From NCBI GenBank assembly GCA_032718475.1, contig JAUCBJ010007726.1, positions 1 to 43,273 of the forward strand: a stretch of DNA of 43,273 nucleotides. Reading direction: 5' to 3'. This stretch comes from Nemertoderma westbladi. Taxonomy: Eukaryota > Xenacoelomorpha > Nemertodermatida > Nemertodermatidae. The stretch's first letter is position 1, and each line of letters begins with the position of its first letter. Below the pieces are notes generated by a model. It had not been told where the DNA came from. It saw only the letters and a program-made list of their open reading frames with translations, and searched no databases. The position numbers and the translations under genes are program-made. Below are positions 33,373 through 41,469 of the stretch, one piece after another.

Positions 33373-34622
33373 TCGGCGATCTAGTCGACCCAACTCCAAT
33401 AAAAGTCTCGCGGGGATTGAAACAGCAAACAGGGATCACTCATCTCACCTATCCTCTACAATCTTTACACCTCCAACATCTTAAGCAGAATAGAACATAG
33501 TAACCTCGGATGCCGAATTGACACATCCTGGCTTGGTACAGTGGCCTATGCTGACGATTACCTACTCCTGGGAACCTCGCTTAAATCCCTCGAGAAGATG
33601 TGCGACATACTCATACAGGAAGCTGCACAGGTATCCCTCCAAATCGACATGAAGAAAACAAAATGGACGATCCTAAACCGTAACTATATGACCCACAAGG
33701 AATGTTTCATTACAGTCAACGGATCACTAATCCAAATGTCGGACCATCTGAAATTCCTCGGACACAAACTGGGAAATTCTAACCCCGCTAGCAACCTCCA
33801 CGATGTTATCCAGACAATAGCCATGATGTCGCAAGTTTTCCATACCAAAGGATGGACAGCAAGGTGGCTCAACCTAGAGACCATCTTTAAGATGTGGAAC
33901 ACACTCGCCGTCCCTGTCATAATCTATAGATTAACTCTGACTATTGGATTCCTACGCCGAAAGGATATCGACAAACTCGACGCCTACCACCGCAAGGTGC
34001 AACGTGGCCTCTTACTTCTTGGGAACTATTTGGAGAATAATACACTCTATCTACTCTCAGGGACCCCACCATTATCGATCATTGCCTATCGGAGTTGCTA
34101 TAGAACCTTAGTTAGAACACTTGATTGCCCCAGTCTCGAGCTACAGTTACCTTTCCGCATTGCCTCACAACTCAACATGGGTAACTCCCACTTACGTAAG
34201 GGAATTTCAAGTGGACATTCAATTATAAACTTCAAATACAGAACTACATCCATCACTGAGCGTATCTGCACTGCCAGCCCCTCACAAAATGATTTCCATA
34301 ATGCAAACTTCATACAGAACTGCTTCCGACTACAAAACACTAACATTAATCAAAAACGCGCCCGTATCATGGAATTCTATAATGTCAAATGAAAATGACA
34401 TGTCACACATCACCACCCACCTACTACCATGGCTCGCCCCACCACACTTTCGTGTACTCAGATTCTAACAGCTACCCTAGTCCATATATATTGTTATGTT
34501 ATTAACTGATATCTGTGCTTTGTTTCCTTTTTTATTTTATTTAATGCTTACTTACCCTTGTACAATTGTGCAATTTTACTATATCAAGTAAATTGATTAA
34601 AACAAATAAAATGAAATGAAAA
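33373..34622 (+). mobile_element. Plus-strand LINE fragment nested in the minus-strand LINE
   Basis: 5'-truncated LINE of a different family, opposite in orientation to its host. It begins inside RT (about 33373), ends its frame at 34392, and has a short 3' region and an AAATAAAATG-type A-rich tail (about 34599-34622). The left and right edges are placed by where the host LINE protein breaks and resumes. Only a few bases (tatag) are shared at the junctions, so target-site duplication is not proven. Confidence 0.8.
33376..34392 (+). pseudogene. LINE reverse transcriptase fragment with a 7-bp duplication frameshift
   Basis: The start reads LKFGDLVDPTPIKVSRGLKQ in one frame. After a 7-base near-duplication (aaacagc then aaacagg, about 33419-33432) it shifts to GSLISPILYNLYTSNIL. 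It then runs open through VAYADDYLLLG (catalytic Asp pair, about 33542-33574) to the stop at 34392. The rest is thumb and C-terminal region (KFLGHKLG, YRLTLTIGFLRRKDIDKLD). The N-terminal half of RT and the endonuclease are missing, so the fragment is inactive. The 7-base duplication is inferred from how the two frames join. Confidence 0.8.
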
Positions 34623-35168
34623 TGTATAGCTTTGCAGCAATCGAGATCAATGAGATTCCCCGAAAAGAACCATAGAGTGTTAGGTTGCCCTTCTTGGGAA
34701 CTGGCACCAACTTATTTGTTTTCATTTCTTGTGGGACTCTTGTTGTTCGGTACATGTCTACTACGATGGGATAGATGAGCTTTAAACACTCGGGTATTTT
34801 AAAGACCTCAGGGGGAACACCATCTACTCCACTGGCACGATTGGCCTTAATGCTCTTTGCAGCAGCCTTCACTTCTGCAAAGGAGATATCGCCAATGGGA
34901 ATATCTGGGAGTACAGACTCAGACACTTTTACTTCTATAAAGTTATCAGGCAATACCCTGTCATTATTGAGGAGCTTTTCAAAGTGGGCTTTCCAACCAT
35001 TGAGGCGATTGGCTGGTGATTCAGCCTTAACCTTGGTTGGTTGGCTTTTCCGCCCAGTAAGCAAGTTGATCGATTTCCATGCCTGGGATGATTGCCTGCT
35101 GTCGTCAGCATCATTGATGGCATCAACCTGTTGGTTTATTAGCTCCTGTAGATTAACAGAGTACTGCC

Positions 35169-36074
35169 TGTATGGAACTAATGATTGAAGCTTACTCCAT
35201 TGCGTAGAGCCGTATGGAACTAATGATTGAAGCTCACTCCATTGCGTAGAGCCGTATGGAACTAATGATTGAAGCTTACTCCATTGCGTAGAGCCGTATG
35301 GAACTAATGATTGAAGCTCACTCCATTGCGTAGAGCCGTATGGAACTAATGATTGAAGCTCACTCCATTGCGTAGAGCCGTATGGAACTAATGATTGAAG
35401 CTTACTCCATTACGTAGAGCCGCATGGAACTAATGATTGAAGCTTACTCCATTGCGTAGAGCCGTATGGAACTAATGATTGAAGCTCACTCCATTGCGTA
35501 GAGCCGTATGGAACTAATGATTGAAGCTTACTCCATTGCGTAGAGCCGTATGGAACTAATGATTGAAGCTCACTCCATTGCGTAGAGCCGTATGGAACTA
35601 ATGATTGAAGCTCACTCCATTGCGTAGAGCTGTATGGAACTAATGATTGAAGCTCACTCCATTGCGTAGAGCCGTATGGAACTAATGATTGAAGCTCACT
35701 CCATTGCGTAGAGCCGTATGGAACTAATGATTGAAGCTCACTCCATTGCGTAGAGCCGTATGGAACTAATGATTGAAGCTCACTCACTCCATTGCGTAGA
35801 GCTGTATGGAACTAATGATTGAAGCTCACTCCATTGCGTAGAGCCGTATGGAACTAATGATTGAAGCTCACTCCATTGCGTAGAGCCGTATGGAACTAAT
35901 GATTGAAGCTCGCTCCATTGCGTAGGGCCGTATGGAACTAATGATTGGAGCTCACTCCATTGCGTAGAGCCGTATGGAACTAATGATTGAAGCTCACTCC
36001 ATTGCGTAGAGCCGTATGGAACTAATGATTGAAGCTCACTCACTCCATTGCGTAGAACTGTATGGAACTAATGA
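35169..36074. repeat. 42-bp satellite array, right block (~21 monomers)
   Basis: Continuation of the same array after the LINE insertion, starting with the second copy of the target-site duplication. It includes two 46-bp ctcactcac variants (about 35780 and 36038) and a gggccg variant near 35930 otherwise concentrated at the far left of the array. The array ends at about 36074 (actaatgataaacag). Confidence 0.95.
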
Positions 36075-36199
36075 TAAACAGAGACCCTTCCGAGTTGTCA
36101 GCTCTTACTGACTCTCGATAAATATAAATCTAAACTTTGTATTACCCTATATTTAAATGGGAAAGAAGTCGAAATGATGCCGTTCGTGGCGTATCCATA
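36075..36199. other. Right flank of the satellite array
   Basis: Unique-looking DNA that includes 36090-36123, similar to the left flank of the array. No gene. Confidence 0.5.
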
Positions 36200-36505
36200 A
36201 TTATAACTTCAGGGATAATGACTGTAGAAAGGGTCTAATGCCACGGTTAACGAAAACAGTTTCTATTTATATGGCCATTTCATCCTCACGGACGTCTTCA
36301 GTAAATAAATTAAAATAACATTAAAACACAATTTATAAACATATTACGAAACATATTGTAATATGTTTATAAAGTGTGTTTTAATGTTATTTTAATTTAT
36401 TTACTGAAGACGTCCGTGAGGATGAAATGGCCATATAAATAGAAACTGTTTTCGTTAACCGCGGCATTAGACCCTTTCTACAGTCATTATCCCTGAAGTT
36501 ATAAT
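36200..36505. repeat. Near-perfect 306-bp foldback palindrome
   Basis: Arms of 147 bases (36200-36346 and 36359-36505) with only a few mismatches, spacer 12 bases. The outer ends read ttataacttcaggg and its reverse complement. The arms contain gacgtc and gttaacg words. The structure fits a foldback transposon or MITE made almost wholly of terminal inverted repeat. The few mismatches suggest recent origin or gene conversion between arms. Confidence 0.9.
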
Positions 36506-37834
36506 ACCCTATAGACATTTTAGCTAACATGCGGGTATTTTTTACTTAAATGATAACATCAATGTGTATTTATTGATTATTTTTATCCATGTTTACTGCG
36601 TCCAATTTCCTGCAAAGAGAGGATTATTTTATTAAAGGAATTATATTATATCATGACCTGCTATAGATACGATCAAGGCGTCCTTTATTACAGGCCATGC
36701 AGCCGAGATTTGTGCGAAATTAGCGTAGGCTGAAACTTTTACCATAGGCTACATAATAGGTAATAATTCAAAGCTTATTATGGAAGTCAGAAAATGTTTG
36801 TATTTTATAAGATAAAATTTACTCCAGTAAACGATATTTTGTAATTTATTATGTTTATACTAATATTTAGACATTTCAAATGGTTCGAAATGAAATAAAT
36901 ACTTAATAAAAATTTATTTAATTACTATAACCATTAATACCACATGGTGCGGCATTTGTTAATATAGTGACATGACACATTAAAGATTATTGATTAAAAA
37001 TTATTATACACATATTAAAGGACGCCTTGGATACGACCCGCCAAGCTGCTGGAAAGCCCCTAAATTTAGTGGGCCAGTTATTTCTCTTAGATAGAACCCC
37101 TGAAGCAATAGGTCTAGCGCGTCGAAAGTACTTGTCCCTAACTAAAATTATATCCTCTTTCAAATGAGACAAATAAAAATATAATAGCTCCAGTAGATTT
37201 CGAGATATGAGGAGTTCTTGGCACCCATACCATATCAGCACTTTTCAGAATTAATAGAATTACTATAGTAGGTTATGATTATTATACGTTCTAGCTACGA
37301 TTGTCATTATGGGGGTTTTCAGGGTCGGTGATTTCATTTCCGATGTTTGGCAAAATCTAGTCTGTCTGTTTCACAGGAAAAACATTTTATCGGGAAAATA
37401 ATGCGAATTTTATTTTATGGAAACAAGCCATAGTAAACTCCAAAACTAAACATGTTGATCAGTCATAACTTACATATTCGGATTCGCCATTAAATTCTGC
37501 ACAAAAATCCGCCAATATAAGGTTTTGATTTTTTTAACCTATAAAAGGTAAAGCCCCCCAAAAAACGTTGTTGCTTTTTGGACGCATCACGATAATCTTT
37601 AACAAAAAACAAATGACTTGCAACATTTTCATTTCAAATTACAAAGGTGTTTCGGAAACAATGTTACCTACGAGTTAAAGTAAAAACATTAAAGTTTCTT
37701 GAAATGCGGACCTACAGTTTATAAAACAAAATACTAAAGGCACCGACCGACAAGCATATAAAGTGATATTCAAGAGTAGCACAAAGCATAACTACACGTT
37801 TATGAATTCCATTGCATTGAATATTGCTATATCG
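36506..37834. other. Gene-free stretch with a small inverted-repeat element
   Basis: atacgatcaaggcgtccttta (36667) and taaaggacgccttggatac (37016) are reverse complements apart from a small gap, enclosing about 330 bases, so a MITE-like element is likely. 37311-37375 contains a relative of the GACAGACAG dispersed repeat (tcggtgatttcatttccgat, ctgtctgttt). The remainder is AT-rich. Confidence 0.5.
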
Positions 37835-37840
37835 TTTATT
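37835..37840 (-). terminator. Poly(A) signal AATAAA for the TRIM-NHL gene
   Basis: The plus strand reads tttatt, i.e. AATAAA on the minus strand, 36 bases after the stop codon of the TRIM-NHL gene. The position is closer to the stop than is usual but plausible; another site further downstream cannot be excluded. Confidence 0.45.
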
Positions 37841-37876
37841 GCAGTAAGTATTGCATAGATGGTGAGACCAAACAAA

Positions 37877-40800
37877 TCAATCCTCAACTAATTTGTATAC
37901 GAATATATTGTGTTTCTCGTAATTGCTGACATATAGATATCCGTTTCCATCGAGGAGTATATCGGATATCCGAGTGGGGGGCGGGACATTCATGGTTAGG
38001 TGAGAGTAGATGCGACCGTTAGGTGGGTCATAGACCATGATCGCGTGCGATTTACTGTCCGCGATGAGACAGGTGTTACCGGAACCGAAACTAACACCGG
38101 TGGGTTCCTTAAACAGAGGTGGACGGCCTCGTCCGCAGGTGGAAGACAACGTGTTGCCATAGAGATCGGTAGTGTAGATCATAGTGGATCCAAGATCGGT
38201 GACCACGACCTGATCCGAAGAGACATCGAGGAAACGGCACTTACTCGCCGGGTTGTGTTCGTCTACCAGCGGTTGGAAGGGTTCCCTAGAAACGCATCGG
38301 CCATCCCAGGTAAACGCGAGGAGCATCTTGTCTTGGGGGTCTAGAGTAACTAAATAGTTGTCCGGGGTGACAGCCAACCCATACGGTCTGCGGAAACCGC
38401 TGAATTTATTGAGGAATCGTCCATCGCGATCGAATACGCGAATATATTTGTCGTCTTTTATGGCGACCTGGTCTGTAAACCGGCTGACCACAGCGGCGCT
38501 AGGGTGTCGGAACTTTGGGTCCTCACCCGATCCGAACGTTCCCCCTAAACAAAACAACCAATCGCATGACTCCACGTCAAAGAGTTGGACCCGATTGTTG
38601 AAATTATCGCAGACAATGAGGGTGTTGGAGCGGGTGAGGGCCAATCCGATCGGGAAGTTGAGGCCATCCTTCACGGATATATCTCCACTGACGCCAATAA
38701 CTTGGGATTGTTTGATAGCTTTTAGTCCCAGAGAGTTCCCTACTAAGTAACTATCCAGATTGAATCGAGTAAGAAATTGAATGGAATCTGATGATTTCTC
38801 CTCAGGATAATTCACGGGAGAATTTTCTTCCCAAAAATCATCATTAGATTTTTCCCCAGAAACTGAGGGCTTTGTAAGAGAATTATTAACCCAAAAATCA
38901 TCATTAGATTTTTCCCCAGAAACTGAGGGCTTTGTAGGAGAATTATTAACCAAAAAATCATCATTAGATTTTTCCCCAGAAACTGAGGGCTTTGTAGGAG
39001 AATTATTAACCCAAAAATCATCATTAGATTTTTCCCCAGAAACTGAGGGCTTTGTAGGAGAATTATTAACCAAAAAATCATCATTAGATTTTTCCCCAGA
39101 AACTGAGGGCTTTGCAGGAGAATTATTAACACAAAAATCAACATTAGATTTATTCTCAGACTTATTCACAGTAGAATGTTCAGAGACCCATACATTTGTA
39201 TAAATTTCCCGTTCTGTAGAATTTCCAATGCCGACGTTATCAATAGTATCTTGTTCGGAATTAGTACAATTAGGTATCCAAAAATTACCAGTAAACTTTT
39301 TATCTTCCAAAATATTTATATCATCTTTATCTTCTGGATGGTATACAGCAGACTCAACAGGAAGTTTCCCACTTACAATTCCATCCTGTCTGACCTTGAC
39401 CTCTGTATAAGTTCCCTGCCGAGTAGAATATAAATGTCCACCATTATCTACAGTCGATTTACTCACCGAACCGAGTATTGCCGCTATACGTAATGTAGAA
39501 TTTGACCTACCCCTCCCCGCTACACTATGGTTAGTAACATCGTTAGACACTTCCACCCCGTAACCAGCTGGTATAGAACTGCTACCGCGATTGCCGCATA
39601 TCTGTCCATTATCAACAAAACTAATGGGGTTGCAATCAGCTAGTGGGGGTCTGTGCTGGGTTGACTCCTTAGTTGCGGACGTTGGAGGAACCTTATTGCG
39701 CAGAGCGGGTTTCCTCAACGGCTGTGGACGTTTGAGGTTGGCGTCCGGGTTGCTAGGGCGATCGGTAGGTAAATATTCTGAGACGCTGAGTGTCACAAGG
39801 GACTGGTGAGGATAGTAGTCGGTTGGTTCTGTAGGGGAGTACGGTCTAATGTAAGAGGGCGAGATGGTATCCGGGATGATAGGAGCGGGAGGGGGTGATT
39901 GTATGTAGGTGGGAGAGAGGGGAGATGGGTAAAGGGGAGCTATGGGAGGCAGATTGTCAGAAGAAATAACGCTTGGTGATGGGGAAAATGGGATAGTGAG
40001 ATTTTCAGAAACGGAGGAACTCTTATTGAGTTGGTAGACTGTGGGGTTCCGATACATAGATCGGGCGGTTGGGGCCTGGATATCAGATATCGGATTCATG
40101 GAGTTTTCATGGAGTCCTACTGGTGTAGCATACGGCGATATGGTGGTCGATGATACACTGGACTCCAGAAGGGGTCGTTTTACGGAATAAATTGCATACG
40201 GACAGGGGGGAATTTTCTCTTCTTTGTAATACACTAACAGCGCGTTAACCCTGTCTGTAATTATATTTTCAGGAACCATGACTACGACGTCGTAGCTTTC
40301 CTTTTCAGGTATACTAAGAATCAAACTCGATTGGGCATTAGGACTCTTCAATATGGCCGTTAGGTGCTTTAAATCTCGTTCGGTTGGATTTCGGGAATTG
40401 CTTTTTATGGTAAAGTATCGGCTGTTATTGGTGCCGGAGGTTTCTTCAATTAGATCAAAATTTGCGGCACTCAGGATTTTGCTTTCAATTGTACCAATAC
40501 TCGCCTTAGTGCTTTCTAAGTCCAAGCTTTCCGGTGTAAAACAAAGATAGAGACATTTTTCCAGATTGAACTTGGGAACATCAGCTTTGACAAGTTTACA
40601 AATGTTATTGACATTGCTACACACCTTCAACATTAACAAATCATCGTCAACCCCATCCAGCATTCTAGTGCCGTGTTTAATAAGATGGGGAATGCAATCA
40701 ATAGATTTCTCGATTACATCTCTAACAACGTGCACATCATTAAGCTTGCTGTCGGTAGACTCTAGCAACTCCGCTACCAGAGCCTTCCCCGCTTCTTGAA

Positions 40801-41338
40801 TCATTTTCACTCGAGTTTTTACCGCATACTCTATGGCACTTTTCACTGAACCAGATTTTTTGTTCACAAAATCCCTGGCAGACATGAGTTTTTCAACATC
40901 CTTTTTCAACTTCATTAAGAAATAATCGAGATCTAAAATGTTTTCATTAACTTTCAACCTAACATCCTTCGCCTGTTGGAGGGTATGGTGGGCCAGAAGA
41001 TGGCGGCCTTCACAGACATTGCACACAATATCGTTGCAATTTACACATAACTTGAAGGCGCCCTTGATACCATTACTGGTATCATCGTGAGAGCATTGGC
41101 GTGACGTGTTGGACTCCAGCGTCAATATCGAGTTGGTGGGGAGACCAATGACTGCCTCCTCATCCATGTCCAATACACACCAACAACCAGGACACCGAAA
41201 CTTTGTATTAACAGAGCACTGCTTCTGGATGCATGTCAGACATGCTGTGTGCAAGCAGTGCAATAAGCGACCGTTATTGGCAATATTTCTACAGACCACG
41301 CAATGGGTGAGTAGGTTGCAGAGAGAGTCAGTTGCCAT
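37877..41338 (-). CDS. TRIM-NHL protein (RING, B-box, coiled coil, filamin-like, NHL), 1153 aa
   Basis: Probable RING-type E3 ubiquitin ligase of the TRIM-NHL group (relatives of TRIM2/TRIM3/TRIM71), cytoplasmic by family analogy. A C3HC4 RING is complete (Cys13, Cys16, Cys28, His30, Cys33, Cys36, Cys49, Cys52). A B-box follows (Cys82, His84, Cys98, Cys101, Cys106, Cys109, His113, His117), then a helical coiled-coil region (about 120-260). A filamin-like segment is at about 315-390 (AILKSPNA ... KIPPCPYAIYSV). Next come a Pro/Ser-rich linker (about 400-560), five to six 20-residue repeats (about 730-842) and a C-terminal NHL propeller (about 883-1153; FPIGLALTRSNTLIVCDNFNNRVQLFD style blades). 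The ATG sits in a good context (taccATGG). One uninterrupted exon and no disruptions suggest a functional gene, perhaps of retrogene origin. Substrates cannot be told from sequence; NHL domains of relatives bind RNA or proteins. Confidence 0.93.
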   Translation of the reverse strand: MATDSLCNLLTHCVVCRNIANNGRLLHCLHTACLTCIQKQCSVNTKFRCPGCWCVLDMDEEAVIGLPTNSILTLESNTSRQCSHDDTSNGIKGAFKLCVNCNDIVCNVCEGRHLLAHHTLQQAKDVRLKVNENILDLDYFLMKLKKDVEKLMSARDFVNKKSGSVKSAIEYAVKTRVKMIQEAGKALVAELLESTDSKLNDVHVVRDVIEKSIDCIPHLIKHGTRMLDGVDDDLLMLKVCSNVNNICKLVKADVPKFNLEKCLYLCFTPESLDLESTKASIGTIESKILSAANFDLIEETSGTNNSRYFTIKSNSRNPTERDLKHLTAILKSPNAQSSLILSIPEKESYDVVVMVPENIITDRVNALLVYYKEEKIPPCPYAIYSVKRPLLESSVSSTTISPYATPVGLHENSMNPISDIQAPTARSMYRNPTVYQLNKSSSVSENLTIPFSPSPSVISSDNLPPIAPLYPSPLSPTYIQSPPPAPIIPDTISPSYIRPYSPTEPTDYYPHQSLVTLSVSEYLPTDRPSNPDANLKRPQPLRKPALRNKVPPTSATKESTQHRPPLADCNPISFVDNGQICGNRGSSSIPAGYGVEVSNDVTNHSVAGRGRSNSTLRIAAILGSVSKSTVDNGGHLYSTRQGTYTEVKVRQDGIVSGKLPVESAVYHPEDKDDINILEDKKFTGNFWIPNCTNSEQDTIDNVGIGNSTEREIYTNVWVSEHSTVNKSENKSNVDFCVNNSPAKPSVSGEKSNDDFLVNNSPTKPSVSGEKSNDDFWVNNSPTKPSVSGEKSNDDFLVNNSPTKPSVSGEKSNDDFWVNNSLTKPSVSGEKSNDDFWEENSPVNYPEEKSSDSIQFLTRFNLDSYLVGNSLGLKAIKQSQVIGVSGDISVKDGLNFPIGLALTRSNTLIVCDNFNNRVQLFDVESCDWLFCLGGTFGSGEDPKFRHPSAAVVSRFTDQVAIKDDKYIRVFDRDGRFLNKFSGFRRPYGLAVTPDNYLVTLDPQDKMLLAFTWDGRCVSREPFQPLVDEHNPASKCRFLDVSSDQVVVTDLGSTMIYTTDLYGNTLSSTCGRGRPPLFKEPTGVSFGSGNTCLIADSKSHAIMVYDPPNGRIYSHLTMNVPPPTRISDILLDGNGYLYVSNYEKHNIFVYKLVED
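38821..39150 (-). repeat. 60-bp in-frame tandem repeat within the TRIM-NHL gene
   Basis: Five full units and one degenerate unit of 60 bases encode SGEKSNDDF(W/L)VNNSPTKPSV. The Trp and Leu forms alternate (L, W, L, W), so a 120-bp pair was probably duplicated. Copies are nearly identical at DNA level, so the array is young or homogenised and likely variable in length between individuals. Because 60 is a multiple of 3, a second frame is also open across the array and gives a spurious 110-residue frame. Confidence 0.95.
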
Positions 41339-41416
41339 GGTAACGGTAGGCTAAGAAAAGTGCCGGTGTATGGTGTAAATCATCTAATACTGGTACCGGA
41401 ACTTGCTTGCTGTGCA

Positions 41417-41429
41417 GCCTATATACTGA
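41417..41429 (-). promoter_or_regulatory. Weak TATA-like motif upstream of the TRIM-NHL gene
   Basis: The minus strand reads agtatataggc about 80-90 bases before the start codon. It could be a TATA box with a short 5' untranslated region, but AT-rich words are common here and no initiator was identified. Confidence 0.2.
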
Positions 41430-41469
41430 TATAGGCCCTAATGAATTTTCAACAAAACACACAGCACAC

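Larger units (their letters stand above)
32035..35168 (-). mobile_element. RTE-like LINE inserted in the satellite, itself interrupted
   Basis: The minus-strand LINE is flanked on both sides by TGTATGGAACTA (32023-32034 and 35169-35180), a 12-bp target-site duplication of satellite sequence. Both copies carry the rare T variant (normal monomers have ccgtatgg). The element is 5'-truncated inside its coding region at 35168. It is split between 33372 and 34623 by a plus-strand LINE fragment. Family placement (RTE-like) rests on RT style (GVLQGDTLAPFLF, LLYGS..W, RLRFAGH). Confidence 0.9.
32071..35168 (-). pseudogene. RTE-like reverse transcriptase, split by a nested LINE and frameshifted
   Basis: Read from right to left. 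35168-34623 encodes the region before RT and the first RT blocks (WKSINLLTGRKSQPTK, KANRASGVDGVPPEVFK, NKLVPVPKKGNLTLYGSFRG, SLISIAAKLY). The frame resumes at 33372 with RILLNRIRDPIERLL and GNQNGFRKGRGTMEP. A run of 8 T (33215-33222, A on the coding strand) marks a frameshift just before VIFVDFFKAFDAV. The open part to 32071 holds GVLQGDTLAPFLF, the catalytic LDFADDLGVL, LLYGSPCWAL and a RLRFAGH-type C terminus. The endonuclease is absent. Continuity across the insertion (AAKLY...RILLNRI) shows both halves are one gene. Confidence 0.85.

Noticed and set aside
23531-36074. CRISPR array or coding repeat protein in the 42-bp array
   Set aside because: Monomers are head-to-tail without unique spacers, in a eukaryotic context. 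The open minus-strand frame (14 residues per monomer) is closed by taa in every attacg variant and shifted by the 46-bp variants, so it is not a gene.
38000-38750. Plus-strand open frames opposite the TRIM-NHL gene
   Set aside because: They are antisense shadows of the RING-NHL reading frame with no domain of their own.
38812-39144. 110-residue repetitive frame ending inside the TRIM-NHL repeat
   Set aside because: It is an out-of-frame reading of the 60-bp tandem repeat; the real frame is the one continuous with RING and NHL.
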